A stretch of 35,789 nucleotides of DNA from NCBI RefSeq assembly GCF_026586675.1, contig NZ_JAODIX010000039.1, forward strand, positions 111,173 through 146,961, read 5' to 3'. Source of the stretch: Halorubrum yunnanense. Lineage in GTDB: Archaea; Halobacteriota; Halobacteria; Halobacteriales; Haloferacaceae. Below are positions 15,717-23,718 of the stretch, piece after piece. Numbering within the stretch: position 1 is the first letter of the stretch; every line of letters starts with the position of its first letter. The notes below the pieces were generated by a model. The model saw nothing but the letters and a program-made list of their open reading frames with translations, did not search any database and was not told the DNA's origin. Both the position numbers and the translations under genes were made by a program.

Positions 15717-18128
15717 TCAGTCGGGGTCGAACACCGGCCGCGCCGAGTTCGTCACCACGAGGAGGCTGCTGGACGCCATCGCGAGCGCGGCCAGCAGGGG
15801 GTTGAGGACGCCCGAGAGCGCCATCGGAATCGCCACCGCGTTGTAGACGAACGCCCAGCCGAGGTTCTGCTTCAGGCGCCGGTTCGTCCCGCGCGTGACG
15901 GCGAACAGCTCCGGGACCGCGGAGAGCCGGTCGTCGAGCAGGACCGCGTCGGCGGCGTCGGCCGCGAGGTCCGTGCCGGAGGCGATCGAGATCCCGAGAT
16001 CGGCCGCGGCGAGCGCGGGGGCGTCGTTGCTCCCGTCGCCGACCATCGCGACCGGCCCGTCCGCGCCGAGCCGACGGACCGTCTCGGCCTTCGCCTCCGG
16101 CGGCACCTCGGCGAACACCTCGTCGATCGCGGGGTGGTCCGCGAACCGCGTCGCGGCCGCGGGCGCGTCACCGGTGAGCACGACCACGCGCCGACCGTCC
16201 GCGTCGAGGTCGGCGACGACCGCCTCCCACCCGTCGCGCACCTCGTCGCCGACGGTCAGGACCCCGCGCACGCGACCGTCCCAGCCGACGTAGACGGGGA
16301 CGTTCCCGCGGTCGCGGGCGGCCGCCCCCGCCTCGCGGAGCCGGTCCGAGACCGGCCACCCCCGCTCGTCGAAGAGGTCGGGGTGGCCGACGACGACCTC
16401 GTCGCCGCCGACGCGCCCCGCGACCCCGCGGTCGAAGACGTCGACGTCGGTCGCGGCGGGGGCGTCCGGTGTACTCGTCGAACTGCCGGCGGCCGCGGCG
16501 CCGCCGTCGGTCGCCGGCCGCTCGGTCGTCCCGTCTTCCGCGTCCCTCAGCACGCCCGCGACGATCGCCTCGGCGACCGGGTGGATCGAAGCGCGCTCGA
16601 CGGCTGCCGCCCGTTCGCGGACGCGGTCGACCGAGGCCCCGTCCTCGGTGGTCGCGTCGAGCAGCCGCATCTCGCCGTCGGTGAGCGTCCCGGTCTTGTC
16701 GAAGACGACCGTGTCGACGTCGGCGGCCGCCTCGAAGACGGCGTCGGAGACGACGACGATGCCGCGCTTCGCCGCGTCGCGGATCCCGGCGGCGACCGCG
16801 AGCGGCGTCGCCAGCCCGAGCGCGCACGGGCAGGAGACGATGAGCACCGTCAGCCCGACGAGCGCCGCGTCGATCGGCGCCGAGCCGAGCGCGAGGGTGG
16901 CCGCGGCGCCGACGGCCGCGACCGCCACGACGAGGGGGACGAACACCGTCGCCAGTCGGTCGACGAGCCGCTGGATCCCGGACCGCGAGCTCTGGATCTC
17001 CCAGAGCAGGCGCACGAGGGTGTCGAGCGTGTTCGCCGCGTCCTCGCCGACCTCGATCACGACGGGCGAGTCGGTGACGACGGTGCCCCCGCGGACCGGG
17101 TCGCCCTCGCGTTTCGTCGCCGGGAGCGACTCCCCCGTGACGAGCGCCTCGTCGACCGCGGCGGTCCCCTCGGCGACGGTCCCGTCGAAGGGCACGCGCT
17201 CGCCGGGGCGCACGAGCAGTCGGTCGCCGGGGGCGACTTCGTCTGCGGCGAGGGTCTCGCCCGCCTCGGTCCGCACGGTGCGGTCCTCGGTCGTCGTCAG
17301 GTCGGCGAGCATGCCGGTCGCCCGGCGCTTGATGACCGACTCGTAGTGGTTGCCGGCGGTGACGACCAAGATGACGGCGATGGTCACGTCGAAGTAGAGG
17401 TCGGTCCGCCCGACGAGCAGCGCGAGCGTGCTGTACGCGTACGAGCTCGCCGCCGCGAGCGACACGAGGAGGTCCATGTTCGGCTGCCGCGCCCGGAGGC
17501 TCACGTACGCGCCTCGCAGGATCGGATAGCCGGTGTAAAACAGCACGATGGAGGCGAACACCCAGATCTGCGCGAAGAGATAGGTGCCCGAGACCCCGCC
17601 CAGCTCGATGATCGGCTCGTAGCCGAAGTAGGTCGGGTAGAGGAAGAGGACGTACCACAGCATCGCCATCATCCCGAAGAAGCCGCCGCCGATGAGGAAC
17701 CGCACGACGGCGTCGTCCTCGTCCGCGTCCGGGTCGGCGCGGCGGCTCGCCGAGTAGCCCGCGACCGAGAGCCGGTCGGGGAGCTCGTCCGCGTCCACGG
17801 CCTCCGGGTCGTAGTCGACCCGGATCGTGTCGGTGGCGTAGCTCGCCTCGGCGGCCGCGACCCCCTCCTGCTCGCCCGCCGTCATCTCGAGGAACGACTC
17901 GCAGGTCGCGCAGTGCATCCCGTCGACGTGGAGGAACGTCGTCTCGCCGTCGAACTCCTCGTCCGGCGTCGCGGCCGGCCGGCGCGCGTCGAGGTCGTCG
18001 AGGTCCTCGACGTCGTCGAGCGAGCGCGCGACCGTCAGGCAGCCCCGGCAGCAGAACTCGCCGTCGACGTCGGGCGCGGTGTGCGGGTCGTCTCCGACCG
18101 GGAGATCACAGAGTGTACAGCCTGTCAT
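15717..18128 (-). CDS. Copper-type P1B ATPase (CcoI/FixI- or CopA-like)
   Basis: 803 residues. An N-terminal cysteine domain (C4-x2-C7, C26-C27-x2-C30) typical of CcoI/FixI-like pumps precedes an HMA domain with GMHCATC (C73, C76). TM helices start near 144. The actuator TGES is at 331-334, the CPC transport motif at 433-435, the phosphorylated aspartate D477 in DKTGTLT, and the HP motif in ASIHPVAEA near 515. The hinge reads GDGSNDAPAL where GDGINDAPAL is usual. Such pumps export Cu(I), in the CcoI class to supply oxidase assembly. Between the HP motif and the C-terminal hinge there is an alanine/threonine-rich insertion near 540-560. It is downstream of a small membrane protein and divergent from the ba3 operon, which fits copper delivery to CuA/CuB (inference). 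Confidence 0.93.
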   Translation of the reverse strand: MTGCTLCDLPVGDDPHTAPDVDGEFCCRGCLTVARSLDDVEDLDDLDARRPAATPDEEFDGETTFLHVDGMHCATCESFLEMTAGEQEGVAAAEASYATDTIRVDYDPEAVDADELPDRLSVAGYSASRRADPDADEDDAVVRFLIGGGFFGMMAMLWYVLFLYPTYFGYEPIIELGGVSGTYLFAQIWVFASIVLFYTGYPILRGAYVSLRARQPNMDLLVSLAAASSYAYSTLALLVGRTDLYFDVTIAVILVVTAGNHYESVIKRRATGMLADLTTTEDRTVRTEAGETLAADEVAPGDRLLVRPGERVPFDGTVAEGTAAVDEALVTGESLPATKREGDPVRGGTVVTDSPVVIEVGEDAANTLDTLVRLLWEIQSSRSGIQRLVDRLATVFVPLVVAVAAVGAAATLALGSAPIDAALVGLTVLIVSCPCALGLATPLAVAAGIRDAAKRGIVVVSDAVFEAAADVDTVVFDKTGTLTDGEMRLLDATTEDGASVDRVRERAAAVERASIHPVAEAIVAGVLRDAEDGTTERPATDGGAAAAGSSTSTPDAPAATDVDVFDRGVAGRVGGDEVVVGHPDLFDERGWPVSDRLREAGAAARDRGNVPVYVGWDGRVRGVLTVGDEVRDGWEAVVADLDADGRRVVVLTGDAPAAATRFADHPAIDEVFAEVPPEAKAETVRRLGADGPVAMVGDGSNDAPALAAADLGISIASGTDLAADAADAVLLDDRLSAVPELFAVTRGTNRRLKQNLGWAFVYNAVAIPMALSGVLNPLLAALAMASSSLLVVTNSARPVFDPD

Positions 18129-18197
18129 ACGTGGTCCGGGTTCTCTCCGAGCGGTCCGCGGACCGGGGGCGGTGGTCCCGCGGCCTGTTCGGGTCGA

Positions 18198-18398
18198 CTA
18201 CGCGTGTTCGGGGTCGTCCGCGTCGCCGCCGACTCCCGGGAAGCTTCCGCCGGTCGCGATCCGGAGGCTCGCCCAGATGAGCAGGACGTTCACGAGCGTG
18301 ATCGCGACGAAGATCTCCGCCCGATCCGCGATGAACACCGCCGCGGGAACGAGCCCGCCGAGGACCAGGAGCACGCCCTGTTGGATCGAGAAGTCCAT
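18198..18398 (-). CDS. Small two-TM protein next to the ba3 oxidase
   Basis: 66 residues starting MDFSIQQGVLLVLGGL, with hydrophobic segments at about 7-23 and 29-47 and an acidic C-terminus (GGDADDPEHA). Short proteins of this kind next to haloarchaeal ba3 oxidases have been annotated as oxidase-associated subunits, but I cannot prove identity from sequence. The start at 18398 is fixed by a strong TTATATATTT box (18421-18430) 27 bp upstream. The copper ATPase gene follows on the same strand after 69 bp, so the two are probably cotranscribed. Confidence 0.72.
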   Translation of the reverse strand: MDFSIQQGVLLVLGGLVPAAVFIADRAEIFVAITLVNVLLIWASLRIATGGSFPGVGGDADDPEHA

Positions 18399-18495
18399 AT
18401 CGTCCCCTATCGGCCGCCGAAAATATATAACACCCGTGTTTTCAGAGTCCGAGAACGGGTGGATCTTATATACTTCTTTGCTGTTAACCCCGCCC
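18399..18495. promoter_or_regulatory. Divergent promoters of the copper ATPase unit and ba3 operon, with inverted repeat
   Basis: Minus-strand TATA TTATATATTT is at 18421-18430 (27 bp from the start at 18398). Plus-strand TATA TTATATA is at 18466-18472 (27 bp from the ATG at 18496). Between them CACCCGT (18431-18437) and ACGGGTG (18455-18461) are perfect 7-bp inverted arms, 17 bp apart, one next to each TATA box. One protein could control both directions. The regulator is unknown. Confidence 0.7.
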
Positions 18496-18672
18496 ATGGG
18501 CCAAAACGAGACCGCACACGCTCCGACGGACGACGTGAGCGGTGAGACGGAGGAGTTCGACCCGATCGGGACCCTCACCCTCATCGCGATATACTTCGTC
18601 ATCCTCGTGCTTTCGTGGGTGTACATCTACTATATCGAGTTCCTTGGCCGCGATCTGATCGTCGTGGGGTGA
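18496..18672 (+). CDS. cbaD: ba3-type cytochrome oxidase subunit IIa
   Basis: 58 residues: a polar, acidic N-terminus, then one TM helix (about 26-46, TLTLIAIYFVILVLSWVYIY) and a short end. This matches the single-helix subunit IIa of ba3 oxidases, which supplies the helix missing from the short subunit II. It is the first gene of the operon; ATG at 18496, TATA box 27 bp upstream, and subunit II follows after 7 bp. The gene is named by analogy with Thermus cbaD. Short length limits certainty. Confidence 0.8.
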   Translation: MGQNETAHAPTDDVSGETEEFDPIGTLTLIAIYFVILVLSWVYIYYIEFLGRDLIVVG

Positions 18673-18679
18673 TCACGAG

Positions 18680-19189
18680 ATGCACATTCACGCCTACGAG
18701 AAGATCTGGCTGGCGGCGTCGGTGCTGTTAATCCTGTTTCTCCTCGGGTCGGTCACCTACGGCGCCGTCGGTCCCGGCGTCGCGATGGTGAGCGACACCG
18801 AGCCGACGATCGATCCGGGCGCCCTGGACGAGGACGAGCGGTTCTCGGAGCCTCGCGTCGAACAGGTGGGAGAGAACGAGTACGCGGCGTACGTCGTCGC
18901 TCGGCAGTTCGGGTTCCAGCCGGATCCGATCGTCGTGCCCGCGAACAGCACGGTGACGTTCTACGTCACCTCCGCGGACGTGATACACGGGTTCGAGGTC
19001 GCGGGCACGAACCTGAACACGATGGTCGTCCCCGGCGAGGTCTCGGAGATCACGGTCAAGACCGACGAGCCGGCCGAGTACGGGCTCATCTGTAACGAGT
19101 ACTGCGGCGCGGGCCACCACGTGATGGAAGGGAAGGTAAACGTCGTGAGCCAAGCGGAGTTCGAGAGCAGCGGAGGTGACGGCGAATGA
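18680..19189 (+). CDS. cbaB: ba3-type cytochrome oxidase subunit II (CuA)
   Basis: 169 residues. One N-terminal TM helix (about 9-30) anchors a cupredoxin domain on the outer face. The binuclear CuA ligands are all present: H103 (VIHGFEV) and CNEYCGAGHHVM with C138, E140 (carbonyl), C142, H146 and M149. It takes electrons from a donor, probably the blue copper protein halocyanin in haloarchaea, and passes them to subunit I. The donor gene is not in this window. The stop overlaps the subunit I start by 4 bp (19186-19189), suggesting coupled translation. Confidence 0.95.
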   Translation: MHIHAYEKIWLAASVLLILFLLGSVTYGAVGPGVAMVSDTEPTIDPGALDEDERFSEPRVEQVGENEYAAYVVARQFGFQPDPIVVPANSTVTFYVTSADVIHGFEVAGTNLNTMVVPGEVSEITVKTDEPAEYGLICNEYCGAGHHVMEGKVNVVSQAEFESSGGDGE

Positions 19190-20976
19190 GCGAGGCCATC
19201 GAGGCCGAGCAGACCTTCGCGGACAAGTTCCCCGAGGAGGCGCGGATCGTCCGGGCGGCGCTGCTCAGCTCCTTTTTCGCGCTGGCGCTCGGCGCGATCT
19301 TCGGGATCATCCAGACGCTCCACCGGACCGACGTGGCGCGGATCATTCCGTCGACCGACTACTACACCGTGTTGACCGCCCACGGCGTGTTCATGGTGAT
19401 CAGCTTCACCATCTTCTTCCTCGTGGGACTGTTCACGTGGGCGGTCGTGCGGAGCCTCGACCGGCCGCTCCTCAACACCAAGATCACGTGGACGTGGTAC
19501 GGGCTGATGGCCGCCGGGATGACGATGACCGGCGTGTCGATCCTCGCCGGTTTCGTCGACTCCATCGATATGAGCGCGGACGTGTTGTTCACGTTCTACG
19601 CGCCGCTGCAGGCGCACCCGATGTTCTACGCCGGGCTCGCGGTGTTCATCGTCGGGTCGTGGATCGCCGGGGCCGACTTCTTCCGGACGTGGCTCGCGTG
19701 GAAGCGCGAGCACCCGGACGAGCGGATCCCGCTCCAGACGTTCATGGTGTTGACGACGATGGCGATGTGGTACATCGCGTCGTCCGCCGTGGCCGCCTCG
19801 GTGCTGATCTTCCTGCTGCCGTGGTCGCTCGGCCTGATCGACCAGGTGAACCCGACGCTGACCCGGACGCTGTTCTGGTTCTTCGGCCACCCGGTCGTCT
19901 ACTTCTGGCTGATGCCGGCGTACCTGCTGTGGTACACGGTCCTGCCGAAGATCGCCGGTGGACGGCTGTTCAGCGACCCGCTCGCGCGCGTCGTCTTCGT
20001 CCTGTTCCTCCTGCTGTCGACCCCGGTCGGCATCCACCACCAGTACCTCGACCCGGGGATCGCGGAGGGGTTCAAGTTCATCTCGATGACAAACACGATG
20101 TTCCTGCTGTTGCCGAGCCTGCTCACCGCGTTCACGGTCGTCGCGAGCGTCGAGTACGGCGCCCGCCAGCGCGGCGGGAGCGGCCTCCTCGGCTGGCTCA
20201 CCGACCTCCCGTGGCGCGACCCGGCGTTCACGGGGATGATGCTCGCGGGGCTGATGTTCGCGGCCGGCGGGTTCTCCGGGATGGTGAACGCCGGCATGAA
20301 CATCAACTACATGATCCACAACACGATCTGGGTGCCGGGCCACTTCCACCTCACCGTTGGCACCGCCGTCGCGCTCACGTTCATGGCGGCGACCTACTGG
20401 CTCTGGCCGCAGATCTCCAACAAGCCGATCTACAGCCGGCCGATCGGGCTGTTCCAGGTCGTTCTCTGGTTCATCGGCATGGCCCTGATGTCCAACGCGA
20501 TGCACGCGCAGGGGATCATGGGCGTACCGCGGCGGACTGCGGAGCCCGAGTATAGCGGCTTCGACTACCCGACGATGTTCGGCGGGTTCGAGGAGCTGAA
20601 CATTCAGATCGCCATCGGCGGGACGCTCCTGTTCGTCTCGACGGTGCTGTTCATAGGGAACCTCGTCCTCACGATGGGGAACCCGAAGGTCTCCGGGCTC
20701 GCCGAGTCGCTGCCGCCGGCGCTGTCCGGCCCCGACGACGCCCCACGCGTACTCGATAGCCTCCGCCTGTGGGTCGGGATCGCGTTGACCCTCGTCGTCC
20801 TCGCGTACGCCCTCCCGCTGGCGGCGATCATCAACCGCGGCGGCCTGCTCGGTCCGGGGGTGGGCACGTACCCGGTGTGGCTCGTGTCGACGCTCGACGC
20901 GCTCGCGGGCGCCGTGACGCCCCTCGTCGGTGCCGTCGGCGACGCGGCCGCCTCGCTCGCGGAGGTGGTCCGATGA
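19186..20976 (+). CDS. cbaA: ba3-type cytochrome oxidase subunit I
   Basis: 596 residues, 13 or more TM helices. It is the catalytic subunit that reduces O2 to water and pumps protons. Visible ligands are H66 (TAHGVF) and H388 for the low-spin heme, H386 for heme a3, and CuB histidines H235, H284 and H285. Y239 in GHPVVYF is the His-Tyr cross-link position. The motif GHP-VVY rather than HPEVY, and the overall sequence, place it in the B-type family, which lacks the D-channel of A-type oxidases. The C-terminal part (about 500-596) adds extra helices. Its neighbours are subunits II and IIa upstream and a small membrane protein overlapping its stop. Confidence 0.96.
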   Translation: MSEAIEAEQTFADKFPEEARIVRAALLSSFFALALGAIFGIIQTLHRTDVARIIPSTDYYTVLTAHGVFMVISFTIFFLVGLFTWAVVRSLDRPLLNTKITWTWYGLMAAGMTMTGVSILAGFVDSIDMSADVLFTFYAPLQAHPMFYAGLAVFIVGSWIAGADFFRTWLAWKREHPDERIPLQTFMVLTTMAMWYIASSAVAASVLIFLLPWSLGLIDQVNPTLTRTLFWFFGHPVVYFWLMPAYLLWYTVLPKIAGGRLFSDPLARVVFVLFLLLSTPVGIHHQYLDPGIAEGFKFISMTNTMFLLLPSLLTAFTVVASVEYGARQRGGSGLLGWLTDLPWRDPAFTGMMLAGLMFAAGGFSGMVNAGMNINYMIHNTIWVPGHFHLTVGTAVALTFMAATYWLWPQISNKPIYSRPIGLFQVVLWFIGMALMSNAMHAQGIMGVPRRTAEPEYSGFDYPTMFGGFEELNIQIAIGGTLLFVSTVLFIGNLVLTMGNPKVSGLAESLPPALSGPDDAPRVLDSLRLWVGIALTLVVLAYALPLAAIINRGGLLGPGVGTYPVWLVSTLDALAGAVTPLVGAVGDAAASLAEVVR

Positions 20977-21188
20977 GCCTCGACCGGACCCGCGGCGGGC
21001 TCCTCGTGGCCTTCGCGGTGTTCGGCGTGATCGTCTACGAGCTCCGGACGGTCCTCGATTTCGTCGGCGTCGAGCTCCCGCTCATTCCCTACATGGCCGC
21101 CGTCTTCGCGCTCGGCGGCATCCTGCTGTGGGTCGTCACGCTCACGGGCGGCTGGCGGACGGAGCCCGAGGGCGACGAGCCGGCGTAG
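20973..21188 (+). CDS. Small two-TM protein at the end of the ba3 operon
   Basis: 71 residues: MSLDRTRGG, TM segment at about 9-27, TM segment at about 38-57, and an acidic tail. The ATG at 20973 overlaps the stop of subunit I by 4 bp, so it is part of the oxidase operon. It might be a small structural or assembly subunit (a CbaE-like role), but there is no diagnostic motif. A T5 run follows at 21216-21220. Confidence 0.75.
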   Translation: MSLDRTRGGLLVAFAVFGVIVYELRTVLDFVGVELPLIPYMAAVFALGGILLWVVTLTGGWRTEPEGDEPA

Positions 21189-21215
21189 CGACGCGAGACG
21201 GTCCGAGCCGCCGCC

Positions 21216-21220
21216 TTTTT
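21216..21220 (+). terminator. T5 run after the ba3 operon
   Basis: CCGCCTTTTTGCG lies 28 bp beyond the last stop of the operon. A short poly-T after a GC stretch is a plausible archaeal terminator. Confidence 0.4.
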
Positions 21221-21268
21221 GCGAGCCTCGTACCGCGGGTGTTTTGTGCCGTCCGACCAATATCGGGT

Positions 21269-21514
21269 ATGGAACAGACGCGCGTCTCGGTCCGGTGTGC
21301 CGACTGCTCGTTCGAAGCGGGGTACGACGGGCTCCCGGCGGCGCGGACCGCGCTCGACGACCACGAGGCGGCGACCGGCCACGAGGTGGCGTGGGAGATC
21401 GAGTCGCTCACCGGGGGGGTCTCGCAGGCCGGCGCCGACGCCGGCGTCTGCGGCCGTCCGGAGTGCGTCAACGAGGACTCGCCGCTCGCGAATTCCGGCC
21501 CGGCCGACCGGTAG
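21269..21514 (+). CDS. Small haloarchaeal CxxC protein
   Basis: 81 residues with CADC near the start (VSVRCADCSFEAGYDGLPA) and a second pair near the end (VCGRPECVNED). Together these could bind zinc. The middle has TALDDHEAATGHEV, reminiscent of zinc-finger-like H-x5-H spacing. Similar short proteins are common in haloarchaea (probably a DUF75xx family; I am not sure of the number). The start is the ATG at 21269, with GTTTTGTG about 26 bp upstream. No function known. Confidence 0.75.
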   Translation: MEQTRVSVRCADCSFEAGYDGLPAARTALDDHEAATGHEVAWEIESLTGGVSQAGADAGVCGRPECVNEDSPLANSGPADR

Positions 21515-21592
21515 CGCCGCGCGAGCGGCCGCCGACCGATTCGGGGCGAGGTTATCGGTCCTTTTTCTACACCGTGGCGAGGACAGTCACGC

Positions 21593-22591
21593 ATGTCAAC
21601 ACGAAACGGTCCGCTCACCTTCGGCGTGCTCGGCACCGCGGGGATCGCTCGCAAGGCGGTGGTCCCGGCGATCGCGGCCAGCGACCACGCGGTCGGCGCG
21701 GTCGCGTCGCGCGACGGGGACCGGGCCGCGGCGTTCGCCGAGGCGCAGTCGATCCCGCGGAGCTACGGCTCCTACGAGGCGCTGCTCGACGACGACGAGC
21801 TCGACGCCGTCTACGTCCCGCTTCCGAACGGCCTCCACGCCGAGTGGACGACCAGCGCGGCCGACGCCGGGCTCCACGTGCTCTGCGAGAAGCCGCTCGC
21901 GGTCGACGCGGCGGAGGCGCGCGAGGTGACGGACCACTGCGACGACCGCGGCGTCACGCTGATGGAGGGGTTCATGTACCGGTACCACCCCCGCACCGAG
22001 CGCGTCCTCGAACTGGTCGAGCGGGAGCTGGACGACGTGCGCACGGTGACCTCGACGTTCCGGTTCCCGCTGTACGACCGGCCGGACGACGTGCGCCTCG
22101 ATCCGGAGCTCGCCGGCGGGTCGCTGATGGACGTCGGCTCTTACCCCGTCTCGCTCGTCAGGACCGTCCTCGGCGAACCGGACCGGGCGTACGCGCACGC
22201 GAACGACAGCCGGGACGCCGGCGTCGACACGGAGCTCGCGGGCGTACTGGAGTACGCGGACGGTCGGTCGGCCCGGGTCGCCTCCGGCTTCGACACCCAG
22301 CTCGTGCAGCGGTACCGGATCGACGCGACGAACGGCTGGATCGAGGTCGAGCGGGCGTTCGACGCGCCCGCGGACGAGCCGGTGGAGCTGACCTACGAGA
22401 TCGACGGTCAGCGCGGCGCCGAGACGTTCGACCCCGTGGACCAGTACCGGCTGCAGGTGGAGCACTTCGCCGACCGAGTTGCTAACGGCGCCGATCCCCT
22501 GACCGACGGGGCGGAGGCGATCGCCAATATGCGGGTCATCGACGCGCTGGCCGAGAGCGCCGCCGACGGCGGCGCGGTCGACGTCTCGTGA
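21593..22591 (+). CDS. Gfo/Idh/MocA-family NAD(P)-dependent oxidoreductase
   Basis: 332 residues. The N-terminal Rossmann fold opens with FGVLGTAGIARKAVVPAI (GxxGxA-type dinucleotide loop) and has the family CEKPLAVD motif near residue 100. The C-terminal alpha/beta domain has GGSLMDVGSYPVSLVR with the usual D/Y pair. The closest type I can name is the D-xylose dehydrogenase/glucose-fructose oxidoreductase group, but the sugar substrate cannot be fixed from sequence. The start is the ATG at 21593; CCTTTTTC (about 21560-21567) is either its TATA element or the terminator of the previous gene. No sugar pathway genes are adjacent. Confidence 0.85.
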   Translation: MSTRNGPLTFGVLGTAGIARKAVVPAIAASDHAVGAVASRDGDRAAAFAEAQSIPRSYGSYEALLDDDELDAVYVPLPNGLHAEWTTSAADAGLHVLCEKPLAVDAAEAREVTDHCDDRGVTLMEGFMYRYHPRTERVLELVERELDDVRTVTSTFRFPLYDRPDDVRLDPELAGGSLMDVGSYPVSLVRTVLGEPDRAYAHANDSRDAGVDTELAGVLEYADGRSARVASGFDTQLVQRYRIDATNGWIEVERAFDAPADEPVELTYEIDGQRGAETFDPVDQYRLQVEHFADRVANGADPLTDGAEAIANMRVIDALAESAADGGAVDVS

Positions 22592-22677
22592 ACGGGACCG
22601 GCGCGCGTCGGGGCGACTGACGAGCCGCGTCGCTCCGAGCGAGCGTTTATCCGTGTCCGAGCCCAATAATGCTCGTA

Positions 22678-23049
22678 ATGTCCAATACTACGGCCGACAG
22701 CGCTGAATCAGACGGAGACGGGAACGTCGGTCGTCCGAGCTCGCTCGCCGACGCGGACGCGCTCGACGCCTTCGTCGCCGACGCGGACGCCGCGATCGTC
22801 GAGTTCTACACCAACGGCTGTAGCCTCTGTGACGGGATGAAGCCCGTTCTCGCGAACGTCGCTCGCGATCTCGGCGTCGACGCCGCGCTCATAAACCCCC
22901 GTGACGACGCGCCGCTCGTCGAGCGGTTTGACGTGCGGAGCGTCCCGCTGTTCGTGCTGTTCGTCGACGGCGAGCCGGTCGCGCGCCGCGCGGAGGGGTT
23001 CGTTCCCGGCGAGGAGCTCGCCGCGTGGGTCGAGGAGCACGCGGGGTAA
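22678..23049 (+). CDS. Thioredoxin-family protein (CSLC active site)
   Basis: 123 residues with a thioredoxin fold. The redox motif CSLC lies in VEFYTNGCSLCDGM, the cis-proline in VRSVPLFVLF, and the ending EELAAWVEEHAG is typical. The acidic N-terminal extension of about 35 residues is normal for haloarchaea. An ATG at 22669 is also in frame; I chose 22678 because the GTTTAT box at 22645-22650 is about 28-30 bp upstream of it. CSLC rather than CGPC suggests a specialised partner. It converges with the aEF1-beta gene across a hairpin/T-run. Confidence 0.88.
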   Translation: MSNTTADSAESDGDGNVGRPSSLADADALDAFVADADAAIVEFYTNGCSLCDGMKPVLANVARDLGVDAALINPRDDAPLVERFDVRSVPLFVLFVDGEPVARRAEGFVPGEELAAWVEEHAG

Positions 23050-23106
23050 TCGGTCGCTCTCGGGACGACTGGCGCAGGCGCTCTTCGGATGTGAAAAGCG
23101 AAAACG

Positions 23107-23134
23107 CGGCCGAACACCGGCCGTGGTTGTTTTT
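23107..23134 (+). terminator. Hairpin plus T5 after the thioredoxin gene
   Basis: CGGCCG-AACAC-CGGCCG (23107-23123) is a perfect 6-bp stem, followed six bases later by TTTTT (23130-23134). This layout resembles a bacterial intrinsic terminator. The T-run overlaps the stop codon of the converging aEF1-beta gene (23133-23135). Confidence 0.6.
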
Positions 23135-23399
23135 AAAGTCGACCGACGTTCTCGACGGCGACGGACTCGACGCCGTCGACGTCGTCGAACGCCTCCTCGA
23201 CGGCCTCGGTGCCGCCCGCGCCGTCGGGGACGATGACGGTGGGTAGAAGCGCGACGAGCCCGAACGCGACGTCGTCGCGCTGGAACCCGCGGATCTTCGC
23301 GCCCTGGGGGAGCGACTCTTCCAGTCGGTCCTGCAGGTCGTCGAGGTCGACGTCGGGGCTGTTCGGCATGATCTTGATCTTGGCAGCGACGTCTCCCAT
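23133..23399 (-). CDS. ef1B: Translation elongation factor aEF1-beta
   Basis: 88 residues, the archaeal guanine-nucleotide exchange factor for aEF1-alpha. [21 protein letters not shown], then [20 protein letters not shown] and the ending [16 protein letters not shown] follow the family alpha/beta fold over its full usual length. It lies one base downstream of a zinc micro-protein gene on the same strand, clearly an operon. The stop lies within the terminator of the converging thioredoxin gene. Confidence 0.95.
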   Translation of the reverse strand: MGDVAAKIKIMPNSPDVDLDDLQDRLEESLPQGAKIRGFQRDDVAFGLVALLPTVIVPDGAGGTEAVEEAFDDVDGVESVAVENVGRL

Positions 23400-23400
23400 G

Positions 23401-23580
23401 CTACGGCCCTCGGAAGCCGCAGTCGGGACACTCGTAGAGGTTGCTCTGCTTCCGGCACTTGGCGCACCGGTGGATGGTCGTCCCGCAGTCCGGGCAGGAG
23501 AATCGCGCGGCGTTCATGCCGGCCACCTGAATACCACAGGAGACACACTGTCGGGTGCCCTGCGTTTCACTCTCGCTCAT
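23401..23580 (-). CDS. Zinc-ribbon micro-protein, HVO_2753-like
   Basis: 59 residues with four CxxC-type knuckles: CVSC, CPDC, CAKC and CPDC, enough for two zinc sites. The start is the ATG at 23580, with a TTAAAAG box (about 23604-23611) 27 bp upstream. The same small protein exists in Haloferax (HVO_2753 type), where from memory it is needed for swarming and biofilm growth. The pairing with aEF1-beta, one base apart, suggests a link to translation (inference). Confidence 0.88.
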   Translation of the reverse strand: MSESETQGTRQCVSCGIQVAGMNAARFSCPDCGTTIHRCAKCRKQSNLYECPDCGFRGP

Positions 23581-23718
23581 ACACAGAACCACCACCGCGC
23601 GACTTTTAACCGTTGTTCTTTGGGGGCGACCGGAGAGCGCGGCTTGCGCCACGGTACCGCGACGCTCGCGCGTTGAGACCGCCGGTCGCGGCGCGGCCCG
23701 TCGGCGTATCCACACCCC

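Noticed and set aside
16134..18545. 803-codon open frame opposite the copper ATPase
   Set aside because: An antisense shadow of a high-GC3 gene; it also runs through the small membrane gene and the divergent promoter.
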